A stretch of DNA of 64,000 bases from Lachnospiraceae bacterium KH1T2. GTDB taxonomy: Bacteria; Bacillota; Clostridia; Lachnospirales; Lachnospiraceae. Location of the stretch: the NCBI GenBank assembly GCA_900114405.1, contig FOSY01000006.1, positions 62,001-126,000 on the forward strand, written 5' to 3'. Shown one piece after another: positions 1-9,579 of this stretch (position 1 is the first letter of the stretch; every line of letters starts with the position of its first letter). A model generated the notes under the pieces. The model did not search any database, was not told the DNA's origin, and saw nothing but the letters and a program-made list of their open reading frames with translations. A program made the position numbers and the translations under genes.

Positions 1-64
1 GAGCCTTATGCTGGCGATTTCAAGATAGGACATTAGTTTAATTTAGAACGTGTCAATACACTAG
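1..64. repeat. Partial copy of dispersed palindromic repeat (family C)
   Basis: This is the right half of a palindromic repeat whose fuller copy lies at 34135-34247. Shared pieces are a GAGCCTTATG core, a CATTAG-TTTAA arm and a terminal CAATACACTAG. The copy is cut by the window edge. Its terminal bases overlap the 3' end of the diguanylate cyclase gene and appear to supply that gene's stop codon. Confidence 0.6.
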
Positions 65-1633
65 GTCATCAGGCTCATGAATGAGTACAGTAGTGTCCCT
101 GCCAAGCTTCTTGGCTTCATAAAGGGCTCTGTCAGCAATTGAGGTAAAGTCCCAAAGCCTGTTTGAATCAGTAGGAATATTGTTGCATATACCCTGAGAT
201 ATGGTGATCGGAGGGAGACTTAGAGCAGAGAGGATCTCTGACAATTTGTTTCTAAGGTCTGTAGTTGTTACAGAGATCTCATCGTCTGAGCAGTTAGTGA
301 AGAGTATCTGGAACTCATCGCCTCCATATCGTGCGCAAAAAACCTTAGGGTTTTCGATGCTGCGCATAGCGTCGGCGAGAGCCTGCAGACAATTATCACC
401 TGTCTGGTGCCCGTAAGTATCATTGATCTGCTTGAAATTATCAATATCAAGCATTTCCACGCCGAGGAACAGCTCATTCTTTTTAGCAGATTCAAAAAGC
501 TTGTCAGACTCTTCGTTCAGACGTTTGCGATTGGCAAGCTTTGTAAGCTCGTCAGTGCCAAGCCTTTTCTGCAGGGCAAAGTTAGCCTTTTCAGTTTCAA
601 GAAGGCTCTGATGTGTCTCCATCATTATCTTCATGACATTATAAAGCGATTTCTTGTGAGTGTCAGATAAACGCCTGTAATGGCGCAGTTCGTCCAAAAG
701 ATCACTCCAGCGTCCTTCGTGCTGCAGCAGATCACACCTAAAGCCTGAGAAGGTCATCAGAGTGTCTGCAAAATCATTTGAGGATGTGACACCCTCTAAT
801 TCTTTCAGAACTACTCTTATGAGGTCGTAGCGGTTTTTACGTTTCAAATACGTCATAAGTTCAGTACAGTCATCAAGGTAGTCAACTTTGTATTCGCACT
901 CGTGAAGTGCCTGCATCATATTATCAAGGCATCTCTTTTCTTCCATTTCATCCTTGCAAAGGTCAGAGTACATAAGACGCATGAGATAATAGTCTACTTC
1001 GTAAGACTGCTCAGGACGTGCTGCAAACATCTCTTCAAGCTTTGCGAGCTCTTCTGCCGCGCGTTTTTTCTGCATAAGACTGATATATATACGGATCGTG
1101 TTTATCTGTATCTGGATAGGAAGATAAGCATAGTGATCGTCATTTTGAATATGCTTTATATACTTATTGCATATCAGTATTTCTTCTAAAGCGGAGAGAT
1201 CGTCGCCGCCTTTATGCAGAAGAGTGCTGTAGTTTGCATGAACCATTGCTCCCAAAACGTAGAGAGAATACCGCTCGATCAAGATATTTGCCTGAGAGTA
1301 GCTTTCGATAGCTCCGGATATATTTCCCTGATGCTCACAGAGTATTCCGAAAAGATTATAGCATTCGCCAAGTAGCTGCCAGTCTGCAGCAGCGAAAAGT
1401 TCTTTCATGGCTGCATTGATATAACGCATGCAGTTTTCAGAGTCGCATTGCGTAAAGTATGCGTCGCCGATGGAAAAATCAGCATAACCGGCTAATGCAG
1501 AATCACAGATGGAGTCTGCATATAGGTGTAATTCCTCAGCATAATCAATGACAGAACGAGGTGAGCTGAAACGTTCTTCATTACAGAGTTTTATTAAATT
1601 TTGGATTTTTTCGGGGTAATTGTTAATAATCAT
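53..1633 (-). CDS. TPR-containing GGDEF diguanylate cyclase
   Basis: The protein has 526 residues. Residues 1-340 are alpha-helical repeats resembling TPRs, and a C-terminal GGDEF domain starts near residue 365 (DELTKLANRKR). The active-site GGDEF motif is intact at about 437-441, so it should make cyclic di-GMP from two GTP. I see no RxxD inhibitory site at the usual spacing before the motif, which suggests no product inhibition. No transmembrane segment or signal peptide is visible, so it is probably cytosolic and senses a ligand or partner through the TPR part. The start has no Shine-Dalgarno sequence, and a good extended -10 box ends 8 bp upstream, so the mRNA may be leaderless. It follows typA but is separated from it by a terminator. 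Confidence 0.9.
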   Translation of the reverse strand: MIINNYPEKIQNLIKLCNEERFSSPRSVIDYAEELHLYADSICDSALAGYADFSIGDAYFTQCDSENCMRYINAAMKELFAAADWQLLGECYNLFGILCEHQGNISGAIESYSQANILIERYSLYVLGAMVHANYSTLLHKGGDDLSALEEILICNKYIKHIQNDDHYAYLPIQIQINTIRIYISLMQKKRAAEELAKLEEMFAARPEQSYEVDYYLMRLMYSDLCKDEMEEKRCLDNMMQALHECEYKVDYLDDCTELMTYLKRKNRYDLIRVVLKELEGVTSSNDFADTLMTFSGFRCDLLQHEGRWSDLLDELRHYRRLSDTHKKSLYNVMKIMMETHQSLLETEKANFALQKRLGTDELTKLANRKRLNEESDKLFESAKKNELFLGVEMLDIDNFKQINDTYGHQTGDNCLQALADAMRSIENPKVFCARYGGDEFQILFTNCSDDEISVTTTDLRNKLSEILSALSLPPITISQGICNNIPTDSNRLWDFTSIADRALYEAKKLGRDTTVLIHEPDDLVY

Positions 1634-1640
1634 ACTAGAG

Positions 1641-1671
1641 ATTATAGCATTAAATGATAAAAGAATGTAAA
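1641..1671 (-). promoter_or_regulatory. Extended -10 promoter of the GGDEF gene
   Basis: On the minus strand TTTACA (1666-1671) is followed after 19 bp by TGCTATAAT, a perfect extended -10 (1641-1646 for the hexamer). Transcription would begin at or next to the ATG at 1633. Confidence 0.55.
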
Positions 1672-1676
1672 AAAAA

Positions 1677-1705
1677 CGGAGTAGAAATGTAAAATCTCTA
1701 CTCCG
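1677..1705 (-). terminator. typA terminator
   Basis: The 9-bp stem CGGAGTAGA/TCTACTCCG is followed by a T-run when read on the minus strand. It lies just downstream of the typA stop codon. Confidence 0.8.
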
Positions 1706-1717
1706 AAAAAAAGAAAA

Positions 1718-3565
1718 TTATTTCTTTGCTTTAGCCTTAGCGCTGATTCCTGCTCTCTTTCTCATAACCGGATCAAGAATTCTCTTACGGATACGAAGAG
1801 TTACAGGTGTAACTTCAAGAAGCTCATCAGCATCGATGAAGTCAAGTGCCTGCTCAAGAGAAAGGTTGATAGGCGGAACAAGTCTGAGTGCTTCATCAGA
1901 AGATGATGTACGAGTATTTGAAAGGTGCTTTGTCTTGCAGACGTTAACCTCGATATCCTCACTTCTTGGGTTAGAACCGATTACCATTCCTGAGTAAACC
2001 TTTGTGCCGGCACCGATGAAGAGGCTTCCACGCTCCTGAGCATTGAAAAGACCATATGTAACAGCCTCACCTGCCTCGAATGCGATAAGAGAACCTGTCT
2101 TACGGTAAGAGATATCTCCCTTATATGGGCCGTAACCTGTAAATGTTGTATTGATGATACCGTTACCCTTTGTAGCTGTCATGAAAGGTCCGCGGAAACC
2201 GATAAGTCCACGTGAAGGGATGTTGAACTCAAGTCGTGTGTATCCGCCAGCGATTGAACCCATGTTAAGGAGCTCACCCTTTCTTGCAGAAAGATCCTGG
2301 ATGATAGTACCTGAGAATTCATCAGGAACATCAACATATGCTGTTTCCATAGGCTCAAGAAGCTTGCCGTTCTCATCCTCGTGGTAAATAACCTCAGCCT
2401 TACTTACAGCGAATTCGTAGCCTTCACGTCTCATGTTCTCGATAAGAACTGAAAGGTGAAGCTCACCACGTCCTGATACCTTAAATGTATCTGTAGACTC
2501 TGTTTCCTCAACACGGAGTGAAACGTCTGTATTAAGTTCACGGAAAAGTCTGTCCTTAAGGTGACGAGATGTAACGAACTTACCTTCCTGACCTGCAAGT
2601 GGAGAGTCATTTACGATGAAGTTCATTGAAAGAGTCGGCTCTTCGATTTTCTGGAAAGCAATAGCTTCAGGTGCTTCCACACCACAGACAGTATCACCGA
2701 TCTTGAGATCTGCAATACCTGAAATAGCAACGATCTGTCCGACACCAGCTTCATCTACATCTACCTTATTAAGTCCTTCAAATTCGTATAATTTACTGAT
2801 CTTAACCCTCTCACGACGGTTTGGCTCATGGTGGTTAACGATGATAGCGTCCTGATTTACTTTGATAACGCCGTTATCAACCTTACCTACACCGATACGG
2901 CCAACATATTCGTTGTAGTCGATAGTACTGATAAGAACCTGAAGATTTCCTTCTGGATCACCCTGTGGTGCAGGGATGTAGTCGACGATAGTGTTGAAAA
3001 GAGGCTTCATATCTGTACCAGGCTGGTCAGGGTCCATAGATGCGATTCCGTTTTTAGCTGATGCAAATACGAATGGGCAGTCAAGCTGCTCGTCGCTTGC
3101 GCCAAGGTCAAGGAAAAGCTCAAGAACTTCATCAACAACTTCCTTAGGACGTGCACCAGGACGATCGATCTTGTTGATGCAGACAACAACAGGAAGCTTA
3201 AGACCAAGTGCCTTCATAAGAACGAACTTTGTCTGCGGCATAACACCTTCAAAAGCATCAACAAGAAGGACAACGCCGTTAACCATTTTAAGAATACGCT
3301 CAACCTCACCACCGAAGTCAGCGTGGCCTGGAGTGTCGATGATGTTGATACGAGTATCGCCGTATTTAACAGCTGTATTCTTTGAAAGAATTGTGATACC
3401 ACGCTCACGCTCGATATCATTGGAGTCCATTACACGCTCCTGAACTTCCTGATTCTGACGGAAAACACCGCTCTGGCGAAGAAGTGCATCAACCAGTGTG
3501 GTCTTGCCGTGATCGACATGGGCGATAATGGCAACGTTACGGATATCCTCTCTTGATGTAATCAT
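1718..3565 (-). CDS. typA: Ribosome-associated translational GTPase TypA/BipA
   Basis: The 615-residue length is normal for TypA/BipA. The N-terminal G domain has G1 AHVDHGKTT (about 15-23), G3 DTPGH and G4 NKID, followed by EF-G-like domains and the BipA-specific C-terminal region. The protein binds the 70S ribosome in the EF-G site and assists 50S assembly and stress or cold adaptation. An AAGGAG sequence lies about a dozen bases upstream of the chosen ATG. A rho-independent terminator follows the gene, making it a single-gene unit divergent from the cobA-dapA operon. Confidence 0.97.
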   Translation of the reverse strand: MITSREDIRNVAIIAHVDHGKTTLVDALLRQSGVFRQNQEVQERVMDSNDIERERGITILSKNTAVKYGDTRINIIDTPGHADFGGEVERILKMVNGVVLLVDAFEGVMPQTKFVLMKALGLKLPVVVCINKIDRPGARPKEVVDEVLELFLDLGASDEQLDCPFVFASAKNGIASMDPDQPGTDMKPLFNTIVDYIPAPQGDPEGNLQVLISTIDYNEYVGRIGVGKVDNGVIKVNQDAIIVNHHEPNRRERVKISKLYEFEGLNKVDVDEAGVGQIVAISGIADLKIGDTVCGVEAPEAIAFQKIEEPTLSMNFIVNDSPLAGQEGKFVTSRHLKDRLFRELNTDVSLRVEETESTDTFKVSGRGELHLSVLIENMRREGYEFAVSKAEVIYHEDENGKLLEPMETAYVDVPDEFSGTIIQDLSARKGELLNMGSIAGGYTRLEFNIPSRGLIGFRGPFMTATKGNGIINTTFTGYGPYKGDISYRKTGSLIAFEAGEAVTYGLFNAQERGSLFIGAGTKVYSGMVIGSNPRSEDIEVNVCKTKHLSNTRTSSSDEALRLVPPINLSLEQALDFIDADELLEVTPVTLRIRKRILDPVMRKRAGISAKAKAKK

Positions 3566-3696
3566 TTGTTATTAAATCTCCTTATTACTTCTCTGAACAT
3601 AAAAATGTTCGCTTCTAATAAATAAAGCTTCTTCTATAATATAAATCACAGTAACTGTCTAATTCTATCACAAATTTTGAACTTTTCAACATTGGA

Positions 3697-3725
3697 TTGA
3701 AAAAAATACTTTCCTATGCTATTAT
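3697..3725 (+). promoter_or_regulatory. Promoter of the cobA-dapA-dapB unit
   Basis: TTGAAA, a 17-bp spacer and TATTAT form a sigma-A-type promoter. It would give a leader of roughly 100 nt before the ATG at 3837, with a small CAGTC/GACTG hairpin near 3735-3755. I recognise no riboswitch in that leader. Confidence 0.55.
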
Positions 3726-3836
3726 TACCAAACAGTCTGTATAAAAGACTGGACTTTTGTAAGATAAAGCGGTAAAGTATTTTATAGTCTGAACGCTTAT
3801 TAACTTTTATATTTTAGATGTCAGGACGGAAGGATT

Positions 3837-4352
3837 ATGGAACAGGGATTAATTCAGATATTTGGCGGAACAGGGCGAGGAAAGACAAGTGCTGCTGTTG
3901 GTCAGGGAATTAAGGCGGCCAGTCTTGGACGATCAGTGGTTATGATTCAGTTTCTCAAAGGAAGCCCTCAGGGAGAGTTTGATATCATCAAGAGACTTGA
4001 GCCTGAGATAAAGCTTTTCAGCTTTGAAAAGTCAGAGCGCTGCTTTGAAGAGTTGAATGATGAAGAGAAAAAAGAAGAAGTTCAGAATATCCGTAATGGA
4101 TTTAATTTTGCAAAAAAAGTTCTGCAGACCGGCGAGTGTGATCTGCTTATACTTGATGAGTTTTTAGGCCTTTTTGATAATAAGATCTTGGGATTGGAGG
4201 ATCTTAAGGAACTTATTGCGGCAAAAAATGATAATACAGGAATCATCATGACAGGCATCAATGTATCCGATGATGTCTGCCGGTGTGTTGATGAGATAAC
4301 TAAGTTAGAAACAGTAAGGTTTTTGAAAGGAGAGTCATATGCCAGTTTTTAA
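3837..4352 (+). CDS. cobA: Corrinoid adenosyltransferase (CobA/BtuR-type)
   Basis: The 171-residue P-loop protein has Walker A GTGRGKTS at about residues 10-17 and a hydrophobic LLILDEF Walker B strand near 100. This is the arrangement of ATP:co(I)rrinoid adenosyltransferases of the CobA/BtuR family, which attach the adenosyl group of coenzyme B12. GGAAGGA precedes the ATG. The last 14 bp overlap the start of dapA, so the two are translationally coupled, although no biochemical link to lysine synthesis is obvious. No other cobalamin gene is nearby, so a salvage role is plausible. The family assignment is good; the exact corrinoid substrate is inferred. Confidence 0.85.
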   Translation: MEQGLIQIFGGTGRGKTSAAVGQGIKAASLGRSVVMIQFLKGSPQGEFDIIKRLEPEIKLFSFEKSERCFEELNDEEKKEEVQNIRNGFNFAKKVLQTGECDLLILDEFLGLFDNKILGLEDLKELIAAKNDNTGIIMTGINVSDDVCRCVDEITKLETVRFLKGESYASF

Positions 4353-5223
4353 GGGTGCAGGTGTAGCTATAGTTACACCATTTAAGGACAATGGAGATGT
4401 AAATTACGATAAGTTCGGAGAAATAATTGAGCAGCAGATCCAGAACGGCACAGATGCTATCATCGTTTGTGGTACAACAGGTGAAGCGGCAACTTTGACA
4501 GAGGATGAGCACCTCGATGCGATAAAGTTCTGTGTGGAAAAAGTCGCAAAGAGAGTACCTGTCATTGCTGGAACAGGTTCAAATTGTACACGTACTGCGG
4601 TATATCTTTCACAGGAAGCACAGCAGGCCGGAGCAGATGCTCTTCTTCTCGTAACACCTTATTATAATAAAACTACTCAGGCAGGTCTTGTAGACCACTT
4701 CAAAACAGTGGCAAGCTCAGTCAGCCTTCCTATCATCCTCTATAGTGTTAAGTCAAGAACAGGCATAAATATCGAGCCTGAGACTGTTAAGACACTTGTC
4801 AGAGAAGTTCCTAATATCGTTGGTATCAAGGAAGCTTCAGGCGATATTTCACAGGTTGCAAAGATCAAGGCTATCTGTCCTGAGGTAGATCTTTACTCAG
4901 GCAATGATGATCAGGTAGTGCCGATCCTTTCATTAGGCGGACTTGGCGTCATTTCTGTAGTTTCAAATGTAGCGCCTCGTTACATGCACGATATGTGCTA
5001 CAAGTATTTTGAAGGAAATGTTGCTGAAGCATCAAAAATGCAGCTTAACGCGATCGACCTTGTTGAAGCACTTTTCTGCGAAACAAACCCGATTCCGGTA
5101 AAGCATGCCATGAACCTCATGAACATGAATGTAGGCCCGCTTAGAAAGCCGCTTGTAAGCATGAGTACTGCTCATCTTGAGCGTCTCAGGAACTCACTTA
5201 AGCTGTTTGGGCTTCTCGGATAA
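4339..5223 (+). CDS. dapA: 4-hydroxy-tetrahydrodipicolinate synthase
   Basis: DapA condenses pyruvate with aspartate semialdehyde, the first committed step to diaminopimelate and lysine. The 294-residue TIM barrel shows the GTTGEA motif (about 44-49), the catalytic tyrosine in VTPYYNK (about 133) and the Schiff-base lysine in [10 protein letters not shown] (about 161). An AAAGGAG site inside the end of cobA supports the ATG at 4339. It is followed by dapB after a 65-bp gap, so the two consecutive steps are co-located. Confidence 0.96.
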   Translation: MPVFKGAGVAIVTPFKDNGDVNYDKFGEIIEQQIQNGTDAIIVCGTTGEAATLTEDEHLDAIKFCVEKVAKRVPVIAGTGSNCTRTAVYLSQEAQQAGADALLLVTPYYNKTTQAGLVDHFKTVASSVSLPIILYSVKSRTGINIEPETVKTLVREVPNIVGIKEASGDISQVAKIKAICPEVDLYSGNDDQVVPILSLGGLGVISVVSNVAPRYMHDMCYKYFEGNVAEASKMQLNAIDLVEALFCETNPIPVKHAMNLMNMNVGPLRKPLVSMSTAHLERLRNSLKLFGLLG

Positions 5224-5288
5224 AAGCTTAATTAAATCAACATAAATCAGGAAAGGAAAGCTAATACATTTAGCTGCAGGGGCAATCA

Positions 5289-6044
5289 ATGACAAAGGTT
5301 ATTCTTAATGGCTGTAATGGACGTATGGGCCGTGTTATTTCTGAAATCGCAGAAAGAGATAATTCGTTTGAAATCGTTGCAGGAGTTGATAAGTGTACAG
5401 GTTTAGACAACGTATATCCGGTATTTGATTCTCTTGAAAAGTGTGATGTTGAAGGAAATGTTATTATTGACTTCACTCATGCTTCAGGTGTAGATGCTCT
5501 GCTTGACTACGCGGTTGAAAAGTCTATACCGGTAGTGCTCTGTACGACAGGTCTTTCAGAAGATCAGATAAAGCATGTAGAAGAGGCATCAAAGAAGGTA
5601 GCTATTCTTAGAAGTGCTAATATGTCAGTGGGCGTTAACCTTCTGCTGAATCTGCTTAAAGAAGCTGCACCGAAGCTTGCTGCAGCAGGTTTTGATATTG
5701 AGATCGTTGAAAAGCATCATAATCAGAAAAAAGATGCTCCAAGCGGAACAGCACTTGCACTTGCTGATGCTGTAAATGAGTCGCTCAATAATGAGTATGA
5801 CTACGTTTATGACAGAAGCGGCAGAAACGAAGCACGTCCTAAAAAGGAGATCGGTATTTCTGCGGTAAGAGGCGGAACTATTCCTGGAGATCATGATGTG
5901 ATCTTTGCCGGTGAGAATGAGGTCGTTACATTTTCTCATCGTGCATATTCAAGAGCTATCTTTGCAAATGGCGCTATCGCCGCTGCAAAGTATCTTTTTG
6001 ATAAGAAACCGGGACTTTATAACATGCAGCAGGTGCTTGCATAA
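5289..6044 (+). CDS. dapB: 4-hydroxy-tetrahydrodipicolinate reductase
   Basis: DapB is the NAD(P)H-dependent reductase acting directly after DapA. The N-terminal Rossmann motif GCNGRMGR is at residues 8-15. The catalytic and substrate-binding segment EKHHNQKKDAPSGTA (about 137-151) holds the His-His and Lys residues of the family. The 251-residue length is typical. An AGGGG ribosome site precedes the ATG. It lies between dapA and the hisA-type gene with short gaps, consistent with one transcript. Confidence 0.96.
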   Translation: MTKVILNGCNGRMGRVISEIAERDNSFEIVAGVDKCTGLDNVYPVFDSLEKCDVEGNVIIDFTHASGVDALLDYAVEKSIPVVLCTTGLSEDQIKHVEEASKKVAILRSANMSVGVNLLLNLLKEAAPKLAAAGFDIEIVEKHHNQKKDAPSGTALALADAVNESLNNEYDYVYDRSGRNEARPKKEIGISAVRGGTIPGDHDVIFAGENEVVTFSHRAYSRAIFANGAIAAAKYLFDKKPGLYNMQQVLA

Positions 6045-6066
6045 ATAAAATAGTGGGGACGACAAT

Positions 6067-6843
6067 ATGCAGTTCAGACCATGTATTGATATACATAATG
6101 GTAAGGTAAAGCAGATCGTCGGCGCTTCATTGAGAGATCAGGGCGATTCAGCTGCGGAAAATTTCGTGGCGGATTGTCCTTCTTCGTATTACGCGTCGAT
6201 ATATAGGGAAAATGCCCTTTCCGGAGGGCACGTCATAATGCTGAATTCAAAGGATTCTGAATTTTATGAGGCAACGAAAAAGCAGGCATTGCTCGCACTT
6301 CAGACGTATCCTGGAGGAATGCAGGCAGGCGGTGGTATAACGGACGAAAATGCAGAAGAGTTTCTTAAGGCGGGAGCTTCGCATGTGATCGTCACATCCT
6401 TTGTCTTTAACGATGGAAGATTGCAGGAGGAAAACCTTAGAAAGATACAGAATGCAGTCGGGAAGGAACGACTTGTACTGGATCTTTCGTGTCGCCGTAA
6501 GGATGGCAAACTTTATATCGTAACTGACAGATGGCAGAAATTTACAGATATAGAGGTCACTGTAGAGCTTCTTGAAGAGCTTTCTGCAGAATGCGATGAA
6601 TATCTCATCCATGCAGTAGATGTCGAAGGAAAATCGGCTGGGATAGATTCAGAGGTTGTAAAACTTTTATCGAAGGTGAGTTCGATCCCTGTGACTTATG
6701 CCGGAGGAGTCAGGAGTGTAGAAGACCTTAAAAGAATACGTGATATCGGTGAAGAAAGAGTAAATGCGACGGTAGGAAGTGCATTGAAGCTCTTTGGCGG
6801 AACGCTTGAAATCGATGAGATCAGAAACGGACTGGAGCATTAA
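6067..6843 (+). CDS. hisA: Eukaryote-type HisA/HIS6 ProFAR isomerase
   Basis: The protein isomerises the ProFAR intermediate of histidine biosynthesis. It has 258 residues and opens with FRPCIDIHNGKVKQIVG. Together with PSSYYA, QAGGGI, VIVTSFVF, LDLSCRRKDG, EYLIHAVDVEG and VTYAGGVRS, this matches the yeast/plant HIS6 branch much better than ordinary bacterial HisA, as judged from memory of the yeast sequence. GGGGA precedes the ATG. No other his gene is present, and it follows dapB by 22 bp. A hairpin overlaps its stop codon. Function is confident; the eukaryote-type assignment rests on motif recognition. Confidence 0.88.
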   Translation: MQFRPCIDIHNGKVKQIVGASLRDQGDSAAENFVADCPSSYYASIYRENALSGGHVIMLNSKDSEFYEATKKQALLALQTYPGGMQAGGGITDENAEEFLKAGASHVIVTSFVFNDGRLQEENLRKIQNAVGKERLVLDLSCRRKDGKLYIVTDRWQKFTDIEVTVELLEELSAECDEYLIHAVDVEGKSAGIDSEVVKLLSKVSSIPVTYAGGVRSVEDLKRIRDIGEERVNATVGSALKLFGGTLEIDEIRNGLEH

Positions 6844-6858
6844 GCCCCAGCCCGTTTC
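6824..6858 (+). terminator. Terminator overlapping the hisA stop codon
   Basis: GAAACGGACTGG can pair with CCAGCCCGTTTC with one mismatch. The 5' arm lies inside the last codons of hisA. The T-rich tail (TTGTTTGTGTATTT) is weak. Confidence 0.5.
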
Positions 6859-6905
6859 TTGTTTGTGTATTTAAGAAAGGATGTTGTTGAATATGAAAAA
6901 ATTTA

Positions 6906-8345
6906 TTATTTTGTGAAGAACTTCTGAAGGTCAGCTTCAGTTGTGTCCTCACCGATAGTGATAAGCTCTGTGCCTGTGAGACGGGCAAACATAGCGATGT
7001 CTTTTCTTGTAAGTGCTGTAGATACTACTGAGTGATGAGCTCCGCCTGCGTAGCACCATGCAGCTGTACCGATAGCAAAGTTAGGCTTATGACGATACAT
7101 GATCTGAGCAACAGGAAGCTTAGGCATTGGCTGAGGAACTTTAACAAGTTCGATATCAGCACAGATAATGCGGAAGTGGTCACCAAGGTCGATAAGAGTT
7201 ACCTGGATACCATCGCCTGTAACGCTGTCGAATACGAGACGTGCAGGATCTGCCTTACCGCCGATACCAAGAGGATGAACCTCGATCTTTGGCTTTGTAG
7301 CTGCAAATGAAGCAGGAACTTCGAGCATGTGGCTTGCAAGCTCAAGCTCATGACCAGGTGTAAGGTCATATGTGTAGTCTTCGATGAAGCCTGTAGCACC
7401 TTCGCGGCCTTCAGCCATCTTCATAAGTACAGCAGAGAATGCTGAGATCTTGTAGTCACCTTCAGGACCGAAACCAACGCCCTTAGCCATGATGTTCTGA
7501 GCTGCGATGCCAGGAAGCTGATCCATATTGTGAAGATCCTGGAATGTATCTGTGAATGCGTGGCACTTGTTAGCCTTGAGGAACTTCTCAAATGCGATCT
7601 CGTACTTAGCCTGCTCACGAACAGCTGCGATATTATCAGTAGCCATTGTGTACTTGCTCTCGTACTCAGCGATCTTCTCGTCAACTTCAGCATCTGTAGT
7701 AGCAGCAGCGAGGTCAGCGATCTCTCCGATACCCCAATACTTGATCTCCCAGCCATACTTGATCTCAGAGCTGAGACGGTTACCGTCTGTAACAGCAACA
7801 TCACGCATGTTATTACCAAATGTAGCTACTCTAAGGTTGTGTGAGAATGAGATTGCCTTAGCAACCTGAGCAAACTGACGGATCTGTGAAAGAACGTCCT
7901 CGTGCTCATAGTATCCTGCAACTACCTCGTGTGCGATATTAAGTCTTGCAAGGATATAACCATACTCACGATCTCCATGTGCAGCCTGATTGAGATTCAT
8001 GAAATCCATGTCGATCTCGCTGTAAGGAAGCTTCTCATTTGCCTGTGTATGAAGGTGAAGAAGCGGCTTCTGAAGAATCTGAAGACCCTTGATCCACATC
8101 TTAGCAGGAGAGAATGTGTGCATCCATGTGATAACACCTACGCAGTCATCATCGTTCATGACTTTACGCATATCCTGTACACAGATCTCTGATGTCTCGA
8201 CTGTAGGAAGAAGCTCAAAAGTAACAGTATCGCCAAGTTTTTCGTTGAAGAAATCAACCATCTTCTGGCAATCTGCTGCTACCTGACGTAAACACTCTTC
8301 TCCATAAAGGTCCTGGCTGCCTGGAACGAAATAAAGTTTGCTCAT
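6906..8345 (-). CDS. araA: L-arabinose isomerase
   Basis: The enzyme converts L-arabinose to L-ribulose, the entry step of arabinose catabolism in the cytoplasm. The 479-residue length is close to the family norm. Typical segments include VITWMHTFSPAKMWI (about 93-107), the metal-site region around GFGPEGDYK (about 293), EDYTYDL and MYRHKPNF near the C-terminus. A GGAGGG site precedes the ATG. The regulator araR ends 57 bp upstream on the same strand, so the two may be cotranscribed. araB and araD are not in the window. Confidence 0.95.
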   Translation of the reverse strand: MSKLYFVPGSQDLYGEECLRQVAADCQKMVDFFNEKLGDTVTFELLPTVETSEICVQDMRKVMNDDDCVGVITWMHTFSPAKMWIKGLQILQKPLLHLHTQANEKLPYSEIDMDFMNLNQAAHGDREYGYILARLNIAHEVVAGYYEHEDVLSQIRQFAQVAKAISFSHNLRVATFGNNMRDVAVTDGNRLSSEIKYGWEIKYWGIGEIADLAAATTDAEVDEKIAEYESKYTMATDNIAAVREQAKYEIAFEKFLKANKCHAFTDTFQDLHNMDQLPGIAAQNIMAKGVGFGPEGDYKISAFSAVLMKMAEGREGATGFIEDYTYDLTPGHELELASHMLEVPASFAATKPKIEVHPLGIGGKADPARLVFDSVTGDGIQVTLIDLGDHFRIICADIELVKVPQPMPKLPVAQIMYRHKPNFAIGTAAWCYAGGAHHSVVSTALTRKDIAMFARLTGTELITIGEDTTEADLQKFFTK

Positions 8346-8402
8346 TTGTTAATAACCCTCCGTTTTATAAAAATTGCCGGCATAAAGCCGTTATGAACAT
8401 CT

Positions 8403-9515
8403 TTAATGAATGTCACGAATCGAATTTCCGCTTACGATAGAAACCGGAAAACGATAGGAATAATTTGAATTGATCCAATCTGTATCTTCCATCATTCGAA
8501 GAAGGTTTCTTGCGGCGCGTTTACCCAGTTCAAACTTAGGATGATCTGCGGAACACAGCTGTAATGAGGAATTTTCGGTAAGGGACGCGTTGTCGAAAGA
8601 AACTATAGAATAGTCCTGAGGTACATGTATCCCCTTCGCCTCAAAAGCATTTATAAGCTGTGCGGCAACTTCGTCATTATAAGTGATGATAGCGGTACAA
8701 CCATTGAATTTACGGATCATATTTGAAATACCTTTACGAGAGAACAAAGTATCTATATCCTTTGTTGAATACCACTGAATCCTGTCATCATCAATGAGAA
8801 TACCATGTTCAGCCATACAGTCGATAAAACCGCGATAGCGCTCCATACCCTGCATATCATCGTATTTAAGAACTGCACCTATGTTTCTGTGTCCATTGTC
8901 GATAAGAAGCTGTGTAAGCGCGTGACTGCACTTTGCATCATACATTTCAACACTGTCAAACTTCATGTTTGAGTAGTGGTTGTGAATAAAGATGACTGGA
9001 ATATTCTTTTTAATAAGAGATTCATACAGTCCGATATTCGGGTTTGGAAATGCAGAACGTGTACCCTCAACAATAAGACCGGCTGCGTTTGAATTGAGAC
9101 ATCTCTCAAGAAATACAGCTTCGTCATTGATGTGATTTCGCGTTACTGCCACATCGATTCCGATATTCTGCTCTTTCATGACAGATTCGATACCTGCATA
9201 GATCTGCGGGAACATGTAATCTGCAAAGTAAGAGAGGATAAGACCGATATGAGGTGTATCATTGCTTCCGTTGCCGGTCTTGAATGATACATATGTGCCG
9301 CTTCCCTTGACTCTGGTGATAAGTCCTTCCTTCTCAAGCACCTCCAAAGCTGTACGGACAGTCTGACGGGAATAACTGAATTTTCTCTCGAGCATATGCT
9401 CTGAGGGAAGCTTATCCCCATAACGCATAACACCGCTTAGAATCAGGGTTCTAGCCCAATTATACAATTTTACATATTTGAGATTTTCATTCCTGTTTTC
9501 GTGTGATTCGTTCAT
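8403..9515 (-). CDS. araR: AraR-type arabinose repressor (GntR HTH + LacI-type sensor)
   Basis: The 370-residue chimeric regulator has an N-terminal GntR winged helix (about 14-80, LPSEHMLERKFSYSRQTVRTAL) joined to a LacI/periplasmic-binding-protein-like effector domain (about 90-365). This is the architecture of Bacillus AraR, which releases DNA on binding arabinose. Its position immediately upstream of araA supports the assignment. GTAC-containing half sites upstream suggest autoregulation. The gene belongs to the AraR group with good confidence; arabinose as effector is inferred from context. Confidence 0.9.
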   Translation of the reverse strand: MNESHENRNENLKYVKLYNWARTLILSGVMRYGDKLPSEHMLERKFSYSRQTVRTALEVLEKEGLITRVKGSGTYVSFKTGNGSNDTPHIGLILSYFADYMFPQIYAGIESVMKEQNIGIDVAVTRNHINDEAVFLERCLNSNAAGLIVEGTRSAFPNPNIGLYESLIKKNIPVIFIHNHYSNMKFDSVEMYDAKCSHALTQLLIDNGHRNIGAVLKYDDMQGMERYRGFIDCMAEHGILIDDDRIQWYSTKDIDTLFSRKGISNMIRKFNGCTAIITYNDEVAAQLINAFEAKGIHVPQDYSIVSFDNASLTENSSLQLCSADHPKFELGKRAARNLLRMMEDTDWINSNYSYRFPVSIVSGNSIRDIH

Positions 9516-9579
9516 GACTTAAATTTATAACAGGAAAAGCATAAAAACAAGATTAAAATACAAAAAAGCAAATAAAGTT

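Noticed and set aside
3730..3836. Cobalamin or lysine riboswitch in the leader of the cobA-dapA operon
   Set aside because: The leader is about 100 nt, too short for either, and the B12-box or lysine-motif sequences were not seen.
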